Below are positions 47,774 through 62,282 of a DNA stretch of 64,000 bases, piece after piece. Origin of the DNA: Eremophila alpestris peregrina (Eukaryota; Chordata; Aves; Passeriformes; Alaudidae). The translations under genes and the position numbers were made by a program. The DNA lies in NCBI GenBank assembly GCA_009792885.1, contig WMCF01000024.1, positions 10,413,995-10,477,994 of the forward strand, written 5' to 3'. The notes beneath the pieces were generated by a model that searched no databases, was not told where the DNA came from, and saw nothing but the letters and a program-made list of their open reading frames with translations. The number at the start of each line of letters is the position of its first letter. The stretch's first letter is position 1.

Positions 47774-49242
47774 AAATTTTAATAGTGCATCTCAGCAGTT
47801 TTACACTGACTAGCAGTGTTTGCCAAACAGCATTTTAGAAACAGGGGAAGCACTTTCACTCTAATTTTTTCACTCGAGTTTTAGCGCACACGATAGAACT
47901 GCAACCTTCTGTATTTTGAGACAGTTCAGTTCTTTAACACTAATAATGCCTCCCATGTGGGTCTTTTAGTCAGATTAGATTGGTGTGATTCTCCTGATCT
48001 GCTTTCTTCAATAGGCATTCTTTTCTGTATGGTTTCTTTTTCATTTGCTTAAGCAGATTTGCAAAATCTGGCAGCCTGAATCTCATCAGGTAGAAGAAAA
48101 TAGAAATGTGACAGGTTTGGAGCTAAAAGACCAAACAGTCTGTGTGACATTTGGGAAGGAGATTTTGTATTTTGGAAGAAGGAAACCACTCATCATCAAG
48201 CACAAAAATCAGAAGTTGTTATTTGGCAGCACTTGGAATATTTTTTTATATTATTTGTAGTTTTGCACAGAATGCATCCAGAACATGCAGGGGAAAGAGC
48301 AGTTTAGCACAAAGAAACTCAGTTTATCACATGCTGGTCATCAGTATGGATAAAGACTGTAGAGAGGGGAACCATTTGCTTCTATTTTTGGTTTGAAATT
48401 CTGCCACCTATGGAAAAACTGTAATTCAGAACAGACCATGTACATAAAATGTCAGTTTAATCCAGCTTCTGAGAATTTTAGAACAGTAAAGGGAAAGCTC
48501 AGGGCTTTTTTAGTTTCAATTTAGCTTTTTTTTTTTTTTACTTGACTGAGAGACAAAATTTCATCAAATATCTTTAAGAACACTACTGATGACCTGTTCA
48601 AGTTTACATCAGCAAATGTTGCCATTTAGTGGTAATGATGAAGTCGAAATAACAATGTTTAGGAAGATAAGGCAAGATATGATAAGGCAGCCTAGCATTG
48701 CTGTTATAACCACACACAAAAATAAAGTCCCCATTGAGCAGAAAAAACAGAATTCTCTCTTCTAATCTCACAGGAGCTAAAAAAAAAAGGCAACATTTAC
48801 GTTTGATTCAGATACTAAAATACAAAGTAGAGAGATAATATGGAGCCATCTGTCCTGACGAAGTGGAGTGAAAGGAAGTCAGTGGACTTTCAGTTCATGC
48901 CCAGGTTTTACATCCACTGCCAAAGCAGCCAGGACTGCAAATGAAATAAATAATCTGTAAATATCACCAACAAGTAGCCCCAGCCTTCTGGTACACAACC
49001 CTTTAAGTGAATCCCTCTCCTCTTTTGTTTTTGTGAGCTGCATTATTTCAGCTGCTTCCTATGAGAAGGAAATGCTCAGCCTCAGACCTTCACACACTCT
49101 TATTTCACTGCAGTGGGCAGGACAATAGCAGAGGAAAGCAGTGACCATCTGGAAAAACGTTTATATATCCAAGAAGCTCTTCACAATGGGAGCATGAGCA
49201 GATTTTTGCCCTTTACAGATTTTTTGTTCTTGCCTCACTTTG

Positions 49243-49265
49243 AAAAAAAAAAAAAAAAAAAAAAA
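49243..49265. repeat. A23 homopolymer
   Basis: Twenty-three consecutive A. No AATAAA lies just upstream. Confidence 0.95.
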
Positions 49266-52200
49266 GCTTTGCTTTACACAGAAAATTTCTCCTCTAATTC
49301 ACAGATTTCTGCATGAATCCCAAACACAGGGACTGAAATAGCACTCCGTGATTTAGTAATAAAGATAAAACAACCACCATAATTTTTACTAAGATCTGAA
49401 AACAACCTCATAGTCTCTGTAATAAAGACAGCATCAGGCACAGGCAGCACTGAGTAATTCTGCTCCAAAACTTTCTAAAAAAACCCCAACGAGGTTCCTA
49501 AAAAGCCACACAGCTTTTCAGATTCAACTCTATTTTAAAATGAGAACAAAATACATGCTTAGATAAGTCACCTCTCTGTCTCTAACTATGTATATATTAA
49601 TAAGCCTTTATTTCTAGAACATATAAAGTTATAACATAAAACAAATAAATGCCACGAGGTGGATTTTACTTAAATGGGAGGCCTAAAAGCAATTGCTGGC
49701 TCTTTAACTTTTAAGTACAAGAGTTTCTCACAATAAAATAGTCAACTACCTCCCCACTGAACTATAAAGAACAGATTTAGTGGATACATTATTAGCACTC
49801 TAGTCTGCTCCTAGACCTTTGCAGCAGAAAGCCAAATTAAATGCTGGCCTAAGCAAGATCAATTTGGTTGCAGTCAGCAGAGATGCATCAGCCTACCTGT
49901 GATCACAACACCATTTGCAAATGAAGGACTGCCAGCCTTACAGAAATCCTGAGGAACAGTACATGAAAGTATAGTTTCCTTTACAAACACATGGCTTTTG
50001 AATTAAATCCAAAAGTGATGGGTTTCTCACCTAGTTGAAAGCAATGGCTTTTAGGGGCTCTGTATATTATCACTTGAGAGGGAACTCTGACAGCATTTGT
50101 AGCAGTGAACAATAAAGAGGAATTAAAACATACCCTTCTGTTCCAGTCATTCCCACATTGCTTCATCACACTTTGCAACACAGGAAGGAGGAAACAGTTT
50201 GACAGAGATATTGAAGAGGCCTAAATTTTGAAGTTTTTAAGGGGGAATCGTCTATGTGGGATTCCACAAAGCAAGAGCTGCAATGATCCTCCTGAATGCA
50301 GTGAGACAAATGAAGGTCAATGAGTACATGAGTAAATTGAAGTGAAATGAAAATTCCTCGGGCTGTGTTCTGGAGCAGCATTCTAGCATTCTGAAGCAAC
50401 AGAGTCAACATACAGATCCTAACTGCTTTTGAGATGTAGCTTGATCAATTTATTTTACAATCCCTCTCCTATGCCTGACTGCACCAGTAGGAAACTGAAT
50501 CCAGTCATGCAGGGTGTTCCTTCCATTACTCTCCCTCACTAAAAGATATAAATAATATCTTAAATGCTTGCATTGTTTAATATGAAAAAGCAGTGGAGTG
50601 AGTTTTCTAGTTAGCTGGAGCTCTTGTGCTGGTACAGAAGGAAGGAGGTTTTGCCAAGGTAAGGATGTAATTTGCAGTGACTGCAATTTGAGTGCACCTG
50701 GATGGAGATGCCCAAGGAACTCAGTGGTGAACTGACAAGTTCATTACAAAATGCACAGGAAGTAAATAGCTGCTCCCAGCTGTGAACATGCTCTTTAGGA
50801 AGTAATATTTTGGCATTATCCTGCAGACATTAGCATTGATACATAAATATGGAAAGGCACCTTCCACAATGGAATGACTCTTTTTCCTCAGTACAGATGA
50901 GAGTTCAGCAAAACCCCATTCTAATTTGGGATCTCTCCTTATGCGTGCGAGCAAGCACAGGCAGGTTTGTGTTCAGACCCTCTAAATATAGTATCTGAAT
51001 GCTGATCTGAGGCTGTTTATGTTGTGATTGTCAAATTATGGGCTCAGGTTTGCCACTGCAGGCATTCGGCTGGATAAATATCCCATCCTAGTTCACAGTT
51101 CAGAGGGTGGTGATGCACAGTTAAATCTGGGAAAGGAAATAAAGCGACACCTTAAATTTAATTTTCTATAAACACAGAGATGTATTTTTGCTCATACCTA
51201 TTTGATTGATCACTTTTCAATAAAAGAATGGAGTAAGTAGTCTTGTGTTTGAAAATGGCTCTCAAGGACTAAATTTGCACAAAATTATGCCTTTTCTAAT
51301 GTTTGAAATCTTTTGTCCACTGAAATCTTCCATGTTTGTTATCAAAGTTCAGGGTGGGCCCTTCCATTTATGGTGAATTGAAATAACCATAAAGGTTACT
51401 TAAGTATGAAAGAGAAAAATGCAGAAAATTGGTGCTTAACTTTGTTAGAAAATTAAGAAAAGAAAGATGCCTGTGATAATCATTGTTACTTTAGTACCAA
51501 AAATAAAAAGTTCCTACATTTTATTTTCTTCTGCTAATTTTTGGTTGGTTAGTTAATTTTCTGTAATTTTGTTTCTAGTTTTGTTTGTTGCTGTGTTTTT
51601 TAATTGTTTCTTGGTTTAAATATATTTTCTATTTCAAACAAAATTGACAGTAATCACTATATTTAATATGGTGTGTGCTGGGAGTAACTGGAAAGCCAAC
51701 TATAAACTATGGAGAGATACTAAAAGTTTGTTTTATCATAAGATACAAATTATGTTACTATAAATCCAACAATAGTTTCTAATAAGTTTTGACTTGTGCA
51801 GCACTTTAACTCACAGCCTGTTACTTTTAGATTATATGTTTTTAAGTCTTTTAAATTAAGAAAAATAAAGAAAGATTTGGTCTTCCCTGCTGCAATTTAA
51901 AACAAACCTATTCTAAAATGCCATGTCTTTAGGTTGGATTATACCAGCATCTATCTTGGATCTTAACAAATACATTTTTAATTAATCACACTGTTGTTTT
52001 TCTTTTTTTTGCTCTTGAACTTCAACAGTTTGTCTAAAAGCACTGTAATCCAGAAATACTTCCATATCATAAAGCTACTAAACTCACTAACCATTTATTT
52101 GCTAACAGAACACACTGTCCTCATTAGCAGAATGAGAAGAATTTAGAATTTGAAAGGAAACAAAATGCCTTTAACAAGGTGTAAAGCACAATTTCCAAAA

Positions 52201-53278
52201 AAAGCTTCTTCACCTGGCTGAATTCATAGAGGAGCCTTCTTTCCTCTATAACCGGTCTAATTAAATACAGCTGGAGATAGCACAAAAGAATTCCATTAAT
52301 TAATTGGCAACCTGCTGACACTAATTAAGCTATGAAAATTCAACTCCCTCACACCAGATTTTGAACATTAGTCAGTTACATTTGTTGGGAAGTTTGCCTC
52401 TCGTCTCTAACGCAACCAGAAAGGAAAAATGAACCTTGTGGTTAACACGTGCGGGAACAAAGTGACCTATTGTTGGAAAAATTAGATATTAAACCCTGGT
52501 CTGATACAGAGAAGTTGTGTTGAAGAAGCCCTTACTGATAAATTCACTCAAAAGACGGTTTGAGGCCATCCCAACCACAGCCTGTACAGGAAGGTATCCC
52601 AAAACACCCATGACAATGTGTGGGGTAATTAATTCATTTAATCCTCTGCTGCCCTCTGTAAGGTGCTGCAAATCTTCACTTCAGACATCCACTAGTCAAT
52701 ATTTCATGCAGTAACTGGGAGAAAACACCCAAACACCTTTACCCATATTCTAAATCTCATGCAAAACATCCAATGAGACCTCACTTAACATTTTAACAGT
52801 TAATTACACAGTAACAAGGAAGATTTATTTTTTCGTGTCTCAAGGCCTACTGGCAATGACTGGCTCTGCTATTATCTGAGTGGACACTAATGAACACCAT
52901 CTGGTGCTCCTTCCCTTTCCAAAATCCCAGACCCATCTCATGAGGAAGGTTTCAATGTCATGTTGGAAATGTGCTAACTCTGATCTGTATCCACTTTATT
53001 TGCTAACAATCTTAACAAAAAGAGAATCATAGCACAGAATAAAATTATTGTCTACTTTTCTTCAAATCCTAACCACTATAATGCTTCAGGGACCATAAGA
53101 ATGAAGAAGCTTTTTTTTTTAATAAAAGAAAACGTTGTTGTAGAAAAATAGCACAGATCTTTCCTGCTTTTTCTTCTTTTCAGTTTTCTCTTTCACATGA
53201 CACTTAACAGTTAAATCACTTCGCCTTCAGATAATACAGTGCAGCACAGTTTGCCCACCTCACCATATTTTCAGAAAT

Positions 53279-53306
53279 CTAATTAATTGAAAGGTGCTAA
53301 TTAATT
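53279..53306. repeat. Paired CTAATTAATT direct repeat
   Basis: CTAATTAATT at 53279-53288 recurs exactly at 53297-53306, an 18-bp period. Each copy holds two overlapping homeodomain-type cores. Confidence 0.8.
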
Positions 53307-56300
53307 TTGAATCTACAGAAAAGTAGATTTCAGAAACAATTTTATAAGAATTGATTTATATAAAGGGCCTGTAACCTGATATGCTTTCAGTTCTGAAATT
53401 ATCTGTTAGCACCTGGCAAATCAGCCAAGAATGTGGCAAACTTATGGCAATGAATGGCTCATTCATCATCAAATGCAAAAATCTTAAAAATTTAAAACAA
53501 TGGGGAAAATAAAGGAAGTCTGCATATATACCAGTTCACATCCTCCTCTGTAAATTCACATCCTTTTTCTAAGGTATGAATTTTGTATTAAGGTTGTAGC
53601 TTAGTGTAAAGTCAAATAAAATTCCACCTTTCTGCGCAACTTAAGCTGACTCGCCACGGGTCTCAAAGGTGCCAAGATCTGAAGAGCTGCACCTACTCTT
53701 CCCTTAAATTCCTTCTTTCTGTGGCTGAGCAAATGGGCAAAAGTTGCTTGAATGTTTCTGGTAGTGTTGCCAACTAGGAATAATCAGTCACTGAAAAAAA
53801 ATGGAGGTCTCATTGCTTCAGTCACTGTGTTAAAAATTGGTGAGATAGAACATGACCAGCACCACCAGAATCAGTCTCGTTGCCATGTGCTGATTGAAAT
53901 ATGCAAAATATAATAAAAAATAAAGAAAATTATAAAGAATATTTGCTTGCCATTTAGTGTGGAGAAGAACTATGCTGAGCAGTGTGCTATTCCCACTTTT
54001 AAACTTTATTATACTCTCATTTACTGCAGTCGTAACTGTAATATTTTATCATGAGATTAGAGTGCAATTGACAATATGCTGGATAATGCATTTGATTCAT
54101 AGATGATCTAAAGTAGAATACTGGCTTGAATCCCACAGTTCTCACAGGGAGTCATCCATTTCTCAGCCTACCTCGTGCTATCCAACTTTGGGAACATCTT
54201 CAAAATGCTGTGAAGTCAAACTGGAAGAAAAACCACCACAGTGCAAGGTAACATTGAGATTACTACGTGTACCAGAATCTGCTTGCGTGCTTTACTTGGG
54301 CACAAAGCAAGGTCAAGCAAGATCAGGTGGGATAAGACCATTTTAGAGACTGTTCTTTATGCTTAGAAATAAAATTGAAAATATGCAATTATTTTTCAGT
54401 GGACACTCACAAATTAATTCCAGAACTAAGTTTTTTACAAACATCTATTCATATAATGATAATAAAACATTGGGTGATTAAGGCTGATTGGCTTTTATGC
54501 AAGGGGCTACAGTCAAGTGAGGATCGGGAAGAGGAAGAGTTTAATGCAGTGCAAGATAGTGTCTCGTTGTGAGAACAGTTCTCATAACATCCAGAGTCAT
54601 CTTCTGGGTGACTGGCAGTTTCTAACTCTTCCAATTTTCATTTAAAAAAAAAATGCAGGGAAAGGAAGAAAGGCAAAAAGTGAAAGCAGTACCTTATTTT
54701 AATAAGACTTTTTTACTTTATTGTAATTGAAAATACTTGGATATTACAAAGAATAAATACTAATAGTCAAAAGTAGCAAGCTCTTCTATTGGGGACTGAA
54801 TCCTTCTGTTTTCCTGAAGACAACAACTTGAAAACTGAGACAATGAAGGCTACATCGATATTAGGAAGTAAAAAAGCTCAAGCCATGCCTGGGGCATGAA
54901 ATGTAGAGCAAAAGTTGAAGGAAAAAATCATGAAAGATGCATGACTATCAGATTCCCATGTATTACTGTTAAGTGCATTCATTAAATGATCATAAAGAAT
55001 ATATGGTATAAAAATGAAGGAGAAGATCACAGTCTCTAATAGAACCTGATAATTTCAGAGTGGGAAAAGCAGCAGACCATGACAACAATTTAAACTAAGA
55101 ACACTAAATCTTACATTTCAGCTTTCACTGCAAGCAAAGGAAAAAAAGAAACACATAGTAAATGATAGAACTGACAAAAGAAAATATGACGTAGAATTTT
55201 GAAGCTACACTAGCATAGCAGAAATGAAACAATCATTTGTTTTGAAATCATTACAAAATGATCTGATAATTAACCACTCATTTTTCATTTCATGAGAAAA
55301 ACATTGGTTCTGAATGTATGCACGCTGCAAATCTCCCGAAAACACATGTCCAGCTAAATGAGTTGTTGTGACTGTGACCAGGACATTTGGTGTTTGAAGC
55401 CCTTTATATTCCATTGTGGTTTGTATCATCTGTATTATTTCACATAACAGGTTCTAACAGATCCTTTGGCCAGGGTTTTGACACCTCTGCATGAGGCAGT
55501 GTTTAACACCTCATCAGTTGGTATACATATGCTAATTGTTGCTGTTTAGCACCTGTTTTCTACTTTCCTGCTGTTCAGGCACAACACACAACTACCACAA
55601 CTCTGCCTTTGCAGCGTTTGCAGAGCATTTCACCATTCTGAAGAGTACATCAGATCTTTTGAAAATATAACAGGGAGAATTCTGTCTGTGTTTCAAGTGG
55701 TAAAATGGTTTGAAGTAACAACGTGTCATTATTTACTCTTTCTCCGTTATTTTTATAATTCTGTTAAAAAAAGAGAAAATCAGGTATGCAGAATGGGAAA
55801 CTACTGACTTGGTTCAAGAGCCTCTCCTCATCCGTTTTGGAACTTCTTTGTGGCCATTGTCACCAATTTCCACACCATAAACACATTGGTACTCTGACCT
55901 CCCCATCACACTTGTTACCTTGTAAAATAATTCTCAGATTAAACACAACCTACTGGTTTTTATGAGTTTGCAATCAAGGAATTCAGTCATTAGCATTCTC
56001 TGCCACTGGAATGGAAATTGGTGATGAAGCCTACAGGGATTGCTCAAATGGCAATTCCCACATCTCTGTCATAATTTCCCAAGGCCTTAAAACTCACCCT
56101 CTTTCATAATTTCTCTGGTGTGATGAGTTTCCTTCTTGGGAATTAAATGATGGATGTGAGTAAATGAAGAGAATATGTTAGAATTTAGTACAAGAATCTA
56201 TGCAGGGGTTTTGATCAGAAAATTTTAAGGATAGATCACAGGATAGCCACAGAACTTCGGGGTAAAAGAACTGTGTTCTTGAACCTTAAAACATGAGTGG

Positions 56301-59300
56301 AATGCCTGCCAAGTGTGAGTGAAAAGGAAATAAAGGAACAGGGACTAGTTGTTAGAATGGACTATTACAAGCATCATCCAAGAATATACTGAATGACTTT
56401 AATATGAGTAATCCTCATGAAGGTTCCCATGATACACACTTGAATACCATCACTTTGTCCATACTAAAGGAATACACCAGCCTTTTGTGATAGCAATCAT
56501 CAGAAATGTGCATAATGCCCATCCCTAATTTAAAACACAGATATGTCCTCAATTTTAACAGGTAACTCTCAGTCATGGGATCTCACATATTGCAAAGTCT
56601 TGCACTCATAGAATCACACTCTGTGCTCTTGAGATATGTTTCCATTGTTATAGTCACTAATTAGGACAATAGCATGGCTGCTTCAGATATCAGGATATTT
56701 TAAAGCTCAGAGCAGAAGGAGAACAACATTAGTGCTTCAGGCTCTGCTGCTTGAGCCTTCAAGATAACCTGAAGCATAATTTGGCTTCATGTTGTAAACA
56801 GGTCTAGAGCCAAATTCAGCACTCCCTGCTGAGCTAGTCTAGATGCCACACGTAGCTGCGGCATAGAAATGTATAAAAGAACAGAAATTTGACCAATTTA
56901 ATTTGAAGAACAGAAAACATTGCATAAAGCTTTCCAGCTCCTTGACATTGAGAATAATGGTGTCTGACAGTTCTAGGGTTAAGTAGCCACTCATTCAGCA
57001 CAGCATCGTTTATCTGCCAACAGTATGTGTCTCTTGTTGTTACTTCAAAGAAAAAATTCAATAAAAATTTAAATAAAAACAGAACTGTCAGTATAAAGCT
57101 TTAATATTTTACACCGAACTCAATCTCTTTCCTTTGTAAAGTGCTTTCATACTTCCTGAACTTGTCCTGCAGTACACAATTCTCATTTTTTTAAAAGAAA
57201 GAAACCATGAATCACCTTTAAGCATCTACACTTTTCTGAAACATTAACATTTATTTTTAATAGGCATCACTCTGAAAAAGGCCTCACTAAGTACTGTAGA
57301 ATGCTAAAGAATTCTGTAGATTGAGAGAACTAAGAATATATATGTTAAGTCCTTGAGCATCATTGCATACAAGCAGATTACTTGGTTAAGGATTCATGAT
57401 TCAGAATATAACAGTAATTATTTAATGCAATTAATTCCAAATGCTCTCTCATGGAGTACATTTGTTGTTACTGACTACAGACTGTGCTATAAATATACTT
57501 AGAAATAAGTGAAACAAAGGATTCAGGTATTCAAGGCCATGTCCTCTTTATGTATTTCTGCCCAATTTTTCCTTTGCCTCCCACATATTTTATGAAACTA
57601 ACAATTAAATGCTGCACAATCACTGCTTATGTCAGACTTTTTGTTTTAAGGTTGCTAGATTTGAGAAATCAGAGGCATTTTATGGGAGATAATTAATGTC
57701 TCTCTTCTGTAAGTGCACTTGGCAAGGTATAATCTCTCCATTTTAAGCTCTCTCCCACATATATTTTAATAATAAAATCATTGCTCTATTTAGAAACTTC
57801 TCATATTATTTAGCAATTCAACTCTGGACTGCAACTTCTTTGAGAATAAAAAACGTGACTTACTGGTCCCATGTAGCAAATTCTGATTCTAACTTCAATA
57901 AAAACATTTTTTAAACTTTGATTGCACACCTTAAAAACAAAATTAACAATCTGCCAAGGCCAATATGTTCAAATAAAGAAAAGTAATAAAATATGACCAT
58001 AATTTTACATATGCAAACTGGCTCAGTTCTATTTGATTTTAGAAGTTTCTTCCAGCATCTATTTTCTATCCCAGTCACAAGTTTATAACCATGCTACAAA
58101 TTACAGCAATAAAATTTTGTGAAGAAGATTACAATAAAATTGTCATTTTATGTCAACTTTACTGGGCAAAATATACTGGCAGTAACATGATAACAGGAAT
58201 AATCTATTACCTTATTTAAGTATCTTCATTATTTGAAATTATAGTTGCTGCACACTATTTGCTAAAATACGTTAAGTGGTTTTGAAAGTCATAAATCTCT
58301 ACCACTATTTCCTTTATACAAGTGTTAACTATAAAGTTCTATCATAAATGATGAAACAAAAGGGTTTAAGTGAACCCAATAATATGAAATCAATTCTTTC
58401 AGTAATAAAATCTGCCCAGCTGGGAGCTGTTCATTATTTATTTAACTTCTGCAAACCAACACCAATTTGTTTCCTTGCAATTTCACTGTTTTCCTTGTTC
58501 TTCCTGTGACAGAAACACAAGACCCCAAACAAACAAAGTTGTGTCTTCTCAGTGTTATGTGTTGTGCTATTCCCTGGGCTAATCTGCCTCTGTCACCCCA
58601 TTTTGTCACTCTTTATCAGCTCAGGTGAGCATATATAACAGCCCAATGAATACATGTTCCTGTCACCATCACCACCAAAAATGACCTATCTGAAATCTCC
58701 AAATCACCTAAATGAGATATCAGATCAGATAAAATCAAATACCTGTGAGACACTGCTGCAAATTACTTAGAGATTTCATTTGTTAACTTTCATTTATTTT
58801 CTGAAAACTGGTGATATGTCCCTGCCTGAGAGGAAAAACAAAAACCATGTCCAAAGTAAGCCACAGTGGAACAGAATACCTGCAAACAGTAGAAACACAA
58901 TCAAGTGCTGGTCAAAGCCACTCTTTCTGAATTTACTTCAGAAACACACCCACAGTGCATCCTGCACATCCAAACCGCCACACAACCCTTCCATTGCATT
59001 CCAGAACATGCCTGGGTTCAGCTGCAGGCTGCTTGTTACTGCTCCTTGTCTACTGTGAGAACAGGCCAGCTTCTGAAAAGCAAAAAGCAGAAAGGTTAAG
59101 TAAACAGAAAAAAAAAAACCAAATAAATGTTTTTAACAAATATTAAATATACTGTAGTATTTTTAGTAGATGGTGGTATGCAAGGTGGAACTTCAATGAA
59201 AGGCTTTACTGGAACAGGGATAAGATTACACAAGAAGGCAAAATATTGATTTGGATTTAGAGAAGGGATAAGGGGCACCCTGTGCTTTTCAGGAGACTGG

Positions 59301-59989
59301 TGCCACACTCTTAGCCTGGCTCAGCTGCTGCTCTCCCTGCAGTTCATTCCGGCCAGGAAGGCTCTGACACAACCAGTACTAGTGAAGCAGCCTGTCTGTA
59401 AGATTTAATTCCAAGCAATGGGCACACTGGAAAGCTCTGCTCACACCCACAAGTCAAAGGACAGGAATAATCTCAAAAAGCCAGTAGAATTTCTGTAATG
59501 AAAGTGAAGAAAATGAAGTGGCACAAACCAAGCTCAGTTTTGCAAGCCCAGGATGGAACACAAGATCCCATTCTCCATTAGTATTTGACAGCAGTTAGGA
59601 TGAATCCTACATTTATTGGTGACACAACCTGTTTTGCTCCTATGAAGAGAAAAATCTTGGCCTTCTGGTGAAGCAGGAGTTTGTCAAGAGCCAAAGATGT
59701 AGCTGGGAGGCTGCAAAATAATTACCTGAATCAAAGAGATGAGGAAAATGATGCCCAGGACTCAAAAGTGCAGAAAAAGCCAGCTGCACTCCAGATGTGG
59801 GAGGTGAGAGTTTAAGGGTACTCCTTGACTTAACCTTGATTAGATAACTGTGAAAATAATGGTATGGAAGGTCAGCTGCTTGCTTCTCTCCACCTAGCAG
59901 CGCTGGGGTTTCCAAAAAGATAAGCTGACATCCACGTGAAATCATTTTGGACAGCAAGAGATTCACAGGAGGGCCTGGAGAGGAGTCCT

Positions 59990-60079
59990 CTGGATGTGGC
60001 TCTTGGGATGTGCTGGAGCTGGGTTGGCAGCTGGACAAGATGATCTTGAAGGTCTTTGCCAGCACTGATGACTCTGTAG
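59990..60079 (+). mobile_element. CR1 LINE 3' end fragment
   Basis: TCTGGATGTGGCTCTTGGGA, then GGGTTGGCAGCTGGACAAGA, TGATCTTGAAGGTCTTTGCC and AGCACTGATGACTCTGTA follow the order of the CR1 3' end in sense orientation (the usual form is TTGGACT-GATGATCTTAGAGGTC, then a GATTCTATG tail). It is the only plus-strand CR1 seen here. The 160-codon minus frame 59640-60122 runs antisense through it and is not a gene. Confidence 0.88.
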
Positions 60080-60273
60080 CTTCACCTGAAAAGGACAGGA
60101 GTTCAGCTATTCCCCTGCACATACTTAAACCTGCTCCTTGCTGCCTTCCAGATGGCAGAGATCAACAACACCCGGCTGGGACCTGTACTGAATGCATCCA
60201 TTTAAAGAGAATGGCATAAAAAACTTCTTTTAGCAAACCTGGGACAAAGTATATAAAAATTCCTGGCACTTGA

Positions 60274-60294
60274 AGGGAAGAAAATTTCTTCCCT
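60274..60294. repeat. 21-bp odd-centred palindrome
   Basis: AGGGAAGAAA and TTTCTTCCCT flank a single central A. The left arm is all purine and the right all pyrimidine. Confidence 0.95.
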
Positions 60295-61657
60295 CTTCCT
60301 GATTTACATCTGACAATAATGCCATAATGCATACAATACACAAAATGCTCTTTTATGGTTTAGAAATACTACACAAATAAAGTTTGAAATCTTCCTGTGG
60401 AACTGAAAATGTGCAATCAATGAAGGCTCAACAGTTAATCAATGGTAGTTTCATCAGTGATTACTTTATGTAAGGGCAGCCTTCCTAAAGTCCTTGATTT
60501 AAAAATTTGAAGTTAATTCAGAGCAACATGAGGCAGCCAGAAAAGCATTGTCTGCCCCCTAAAAAGTCACATATTTGAAAGTTATTTTACATCCAAAAGA
60601 AATCCTACTGCTAATAATCACCACAAAAGTATCAGAGGATTTGACAATATACCCAAAAATTAATGTAATCAAAAAGGATGTGTTTTCAGGGGAAAAAAGA
60701 AGAACAACCTTTTAATATTTGTAGAAGTCTGGTAAAATAACAATTGGCACAGTGAAGCTTGCAAGTAGCAAGAAAACAATGAGTGACTCTTCCCATTAAT
60801 TATCTGTTATAACATTCATAAAGTCTCAGTATTTCAGGCAAGTTTAAATGAAGACATAATTCTCTCTGAAATTCAGAGGCAGTATCAGATAAACAGAATT
60901 AATCAACATGGAAAATCATTGAATGCTATGGATTTTAATTCCAACAGCAGCTTTCATATCTGCCCCATAACAAGGTCATATTAAAAGGCTTCTTTTGCAG
61001 TTCAGTGAAAGCTTAGGTCAGTTTGTAACCCATTCACTGTTAAAACACAAACTTCAAAATCACCCACATCAGAGCAGAGGAAATCTGGAAACAGCAGCAG
61101 GATGAGCCTGTTTGGTTCAAAGAAACCTCTGCCAAAGAGGAGGAGAACACAACCCCAAAGTGATGGACAGGCAGAGTAAGCACTGGTGCAGCTCCATCTG
61201 CCTCTGTCTCCACATATTCACTGATTAACTGAGACCAGGATACCATAGAATTTATAAAATATTCAGAGGGATAGATCACCTCTGGAGCCAAATAGCAAAG
61301 TTAAATATCTGCAGCACTCCTGCTGGGTTTCAATCTTGCTTGCTTTCTCAATATCCCTTTTTGTTGCCTTTTCTATTTTTCATCACACTTCTGCCATGGT
61401 ACAGACGATAACCTTTGGCTAAAATTGAAGAAGGAAAGATTAATTTTGGTTTAACAAAGAAAGGTTAAAGGTACAGGACATGTACCTCAAAGACTATCCA
61501 ATCCAAAGTGAGTTCTTCTTGATCTATTAAATGTATGTCTAAAGAGTTCCTGTCCTAAATGCAAAGACACTTGTTAGTAGATAAATAGTACAAATCCTCT
61601 ATTTTTCCCTAATTCTGTGATTCTTTATGTCATTCTGTCATAGATTGTCAAGATTAC

Positions 61658-61673
61658 AAAAAAAAAAAAAAAA
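61658..61673. repeat. A16 homopolymer
   Basis: Sixteen consecutive A in unique sequence. Confidence 0.95.
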
Positions 61674-61908
61674 GAACATTCCTGAACACTCGGTATTTTC
61701 CTTTAGCAGGAAAACCATTACTATGAAAGCAAAATAGTGAAAGTCTTATTCAGAGAAATAGGTTCTACAGTTAAAAAAAATCACTAATTGTAGCAGGCAA
61801 AAAGGTAACATTAAGAATGCTTTATTTCTGATGGAACTAGGTCATAACTGCATCAGAACAGAAACTTCAATAAACAGGATTACTCCTATCAAAGTTGAAA
61901 AAATGTGA

Positions 61909-61931
61909 CTAATTACATCTGAGGTAATTAG
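61909..61931. repeat. Inverted pair of TAATTA sites
   Basis: CTAATTAC and GTAATTAG are exact reverse complements 7 bases apart, a symmetrical arrangement compatible with dimeric homeodomain binding. Confidence 0.75.
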
Positions 61932-62282
61932 AACTATAAACAATTTTTAAATTAAACTGATGATCAGAATTTATTCTATTTTCTTCATTTTGTTATATGT
62001 TTTATCTCTCTAGAATAAAGTACTGGTGCACACTTGATAGGTATGTTTAACAGCACTTAAACAGAAAATCATATTTGTTCTTGGATTTACTAAAAGGAAG
62101 GAAAAAAAGGAAGTCACACGTCATAGAAACACACTTTGCTCTGTGCCCTTCTTGAGACTTCCTTCTGGCTGGACTACATGTCCCATTTTGTCACCGCTGA
62201 AGATAACCGACAGAGCTGTGTTTATAGAAATTGAAAAATGAATAAATTAAAGCTGTTAACAAGATCAACAAGGCAGTTTAAC

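Larger units (their letters stand above)
47208..59989. other. Non-coding stretch, no gene established
   Basis: A long AT-rich run with few repeats. A possible but unproven terminal exon lies at its left edge (47208-47339; see findings). From 51000 to 59000 I see almost only AT-rich unique DNA with scattered TAATTA-type motifs. No RNA gene or transposon is recognised. Confidence 0.55.

Noticed and set aside
59640..60122. 160-codon minus-strand open frame, the longest in the window
   Set aside because: It runs antisense through the CR1 3' fragment at 59990-60079, has no domain I recognise and no splice or promoter context. A frame of this length is not remarkable among many in 64 kb.
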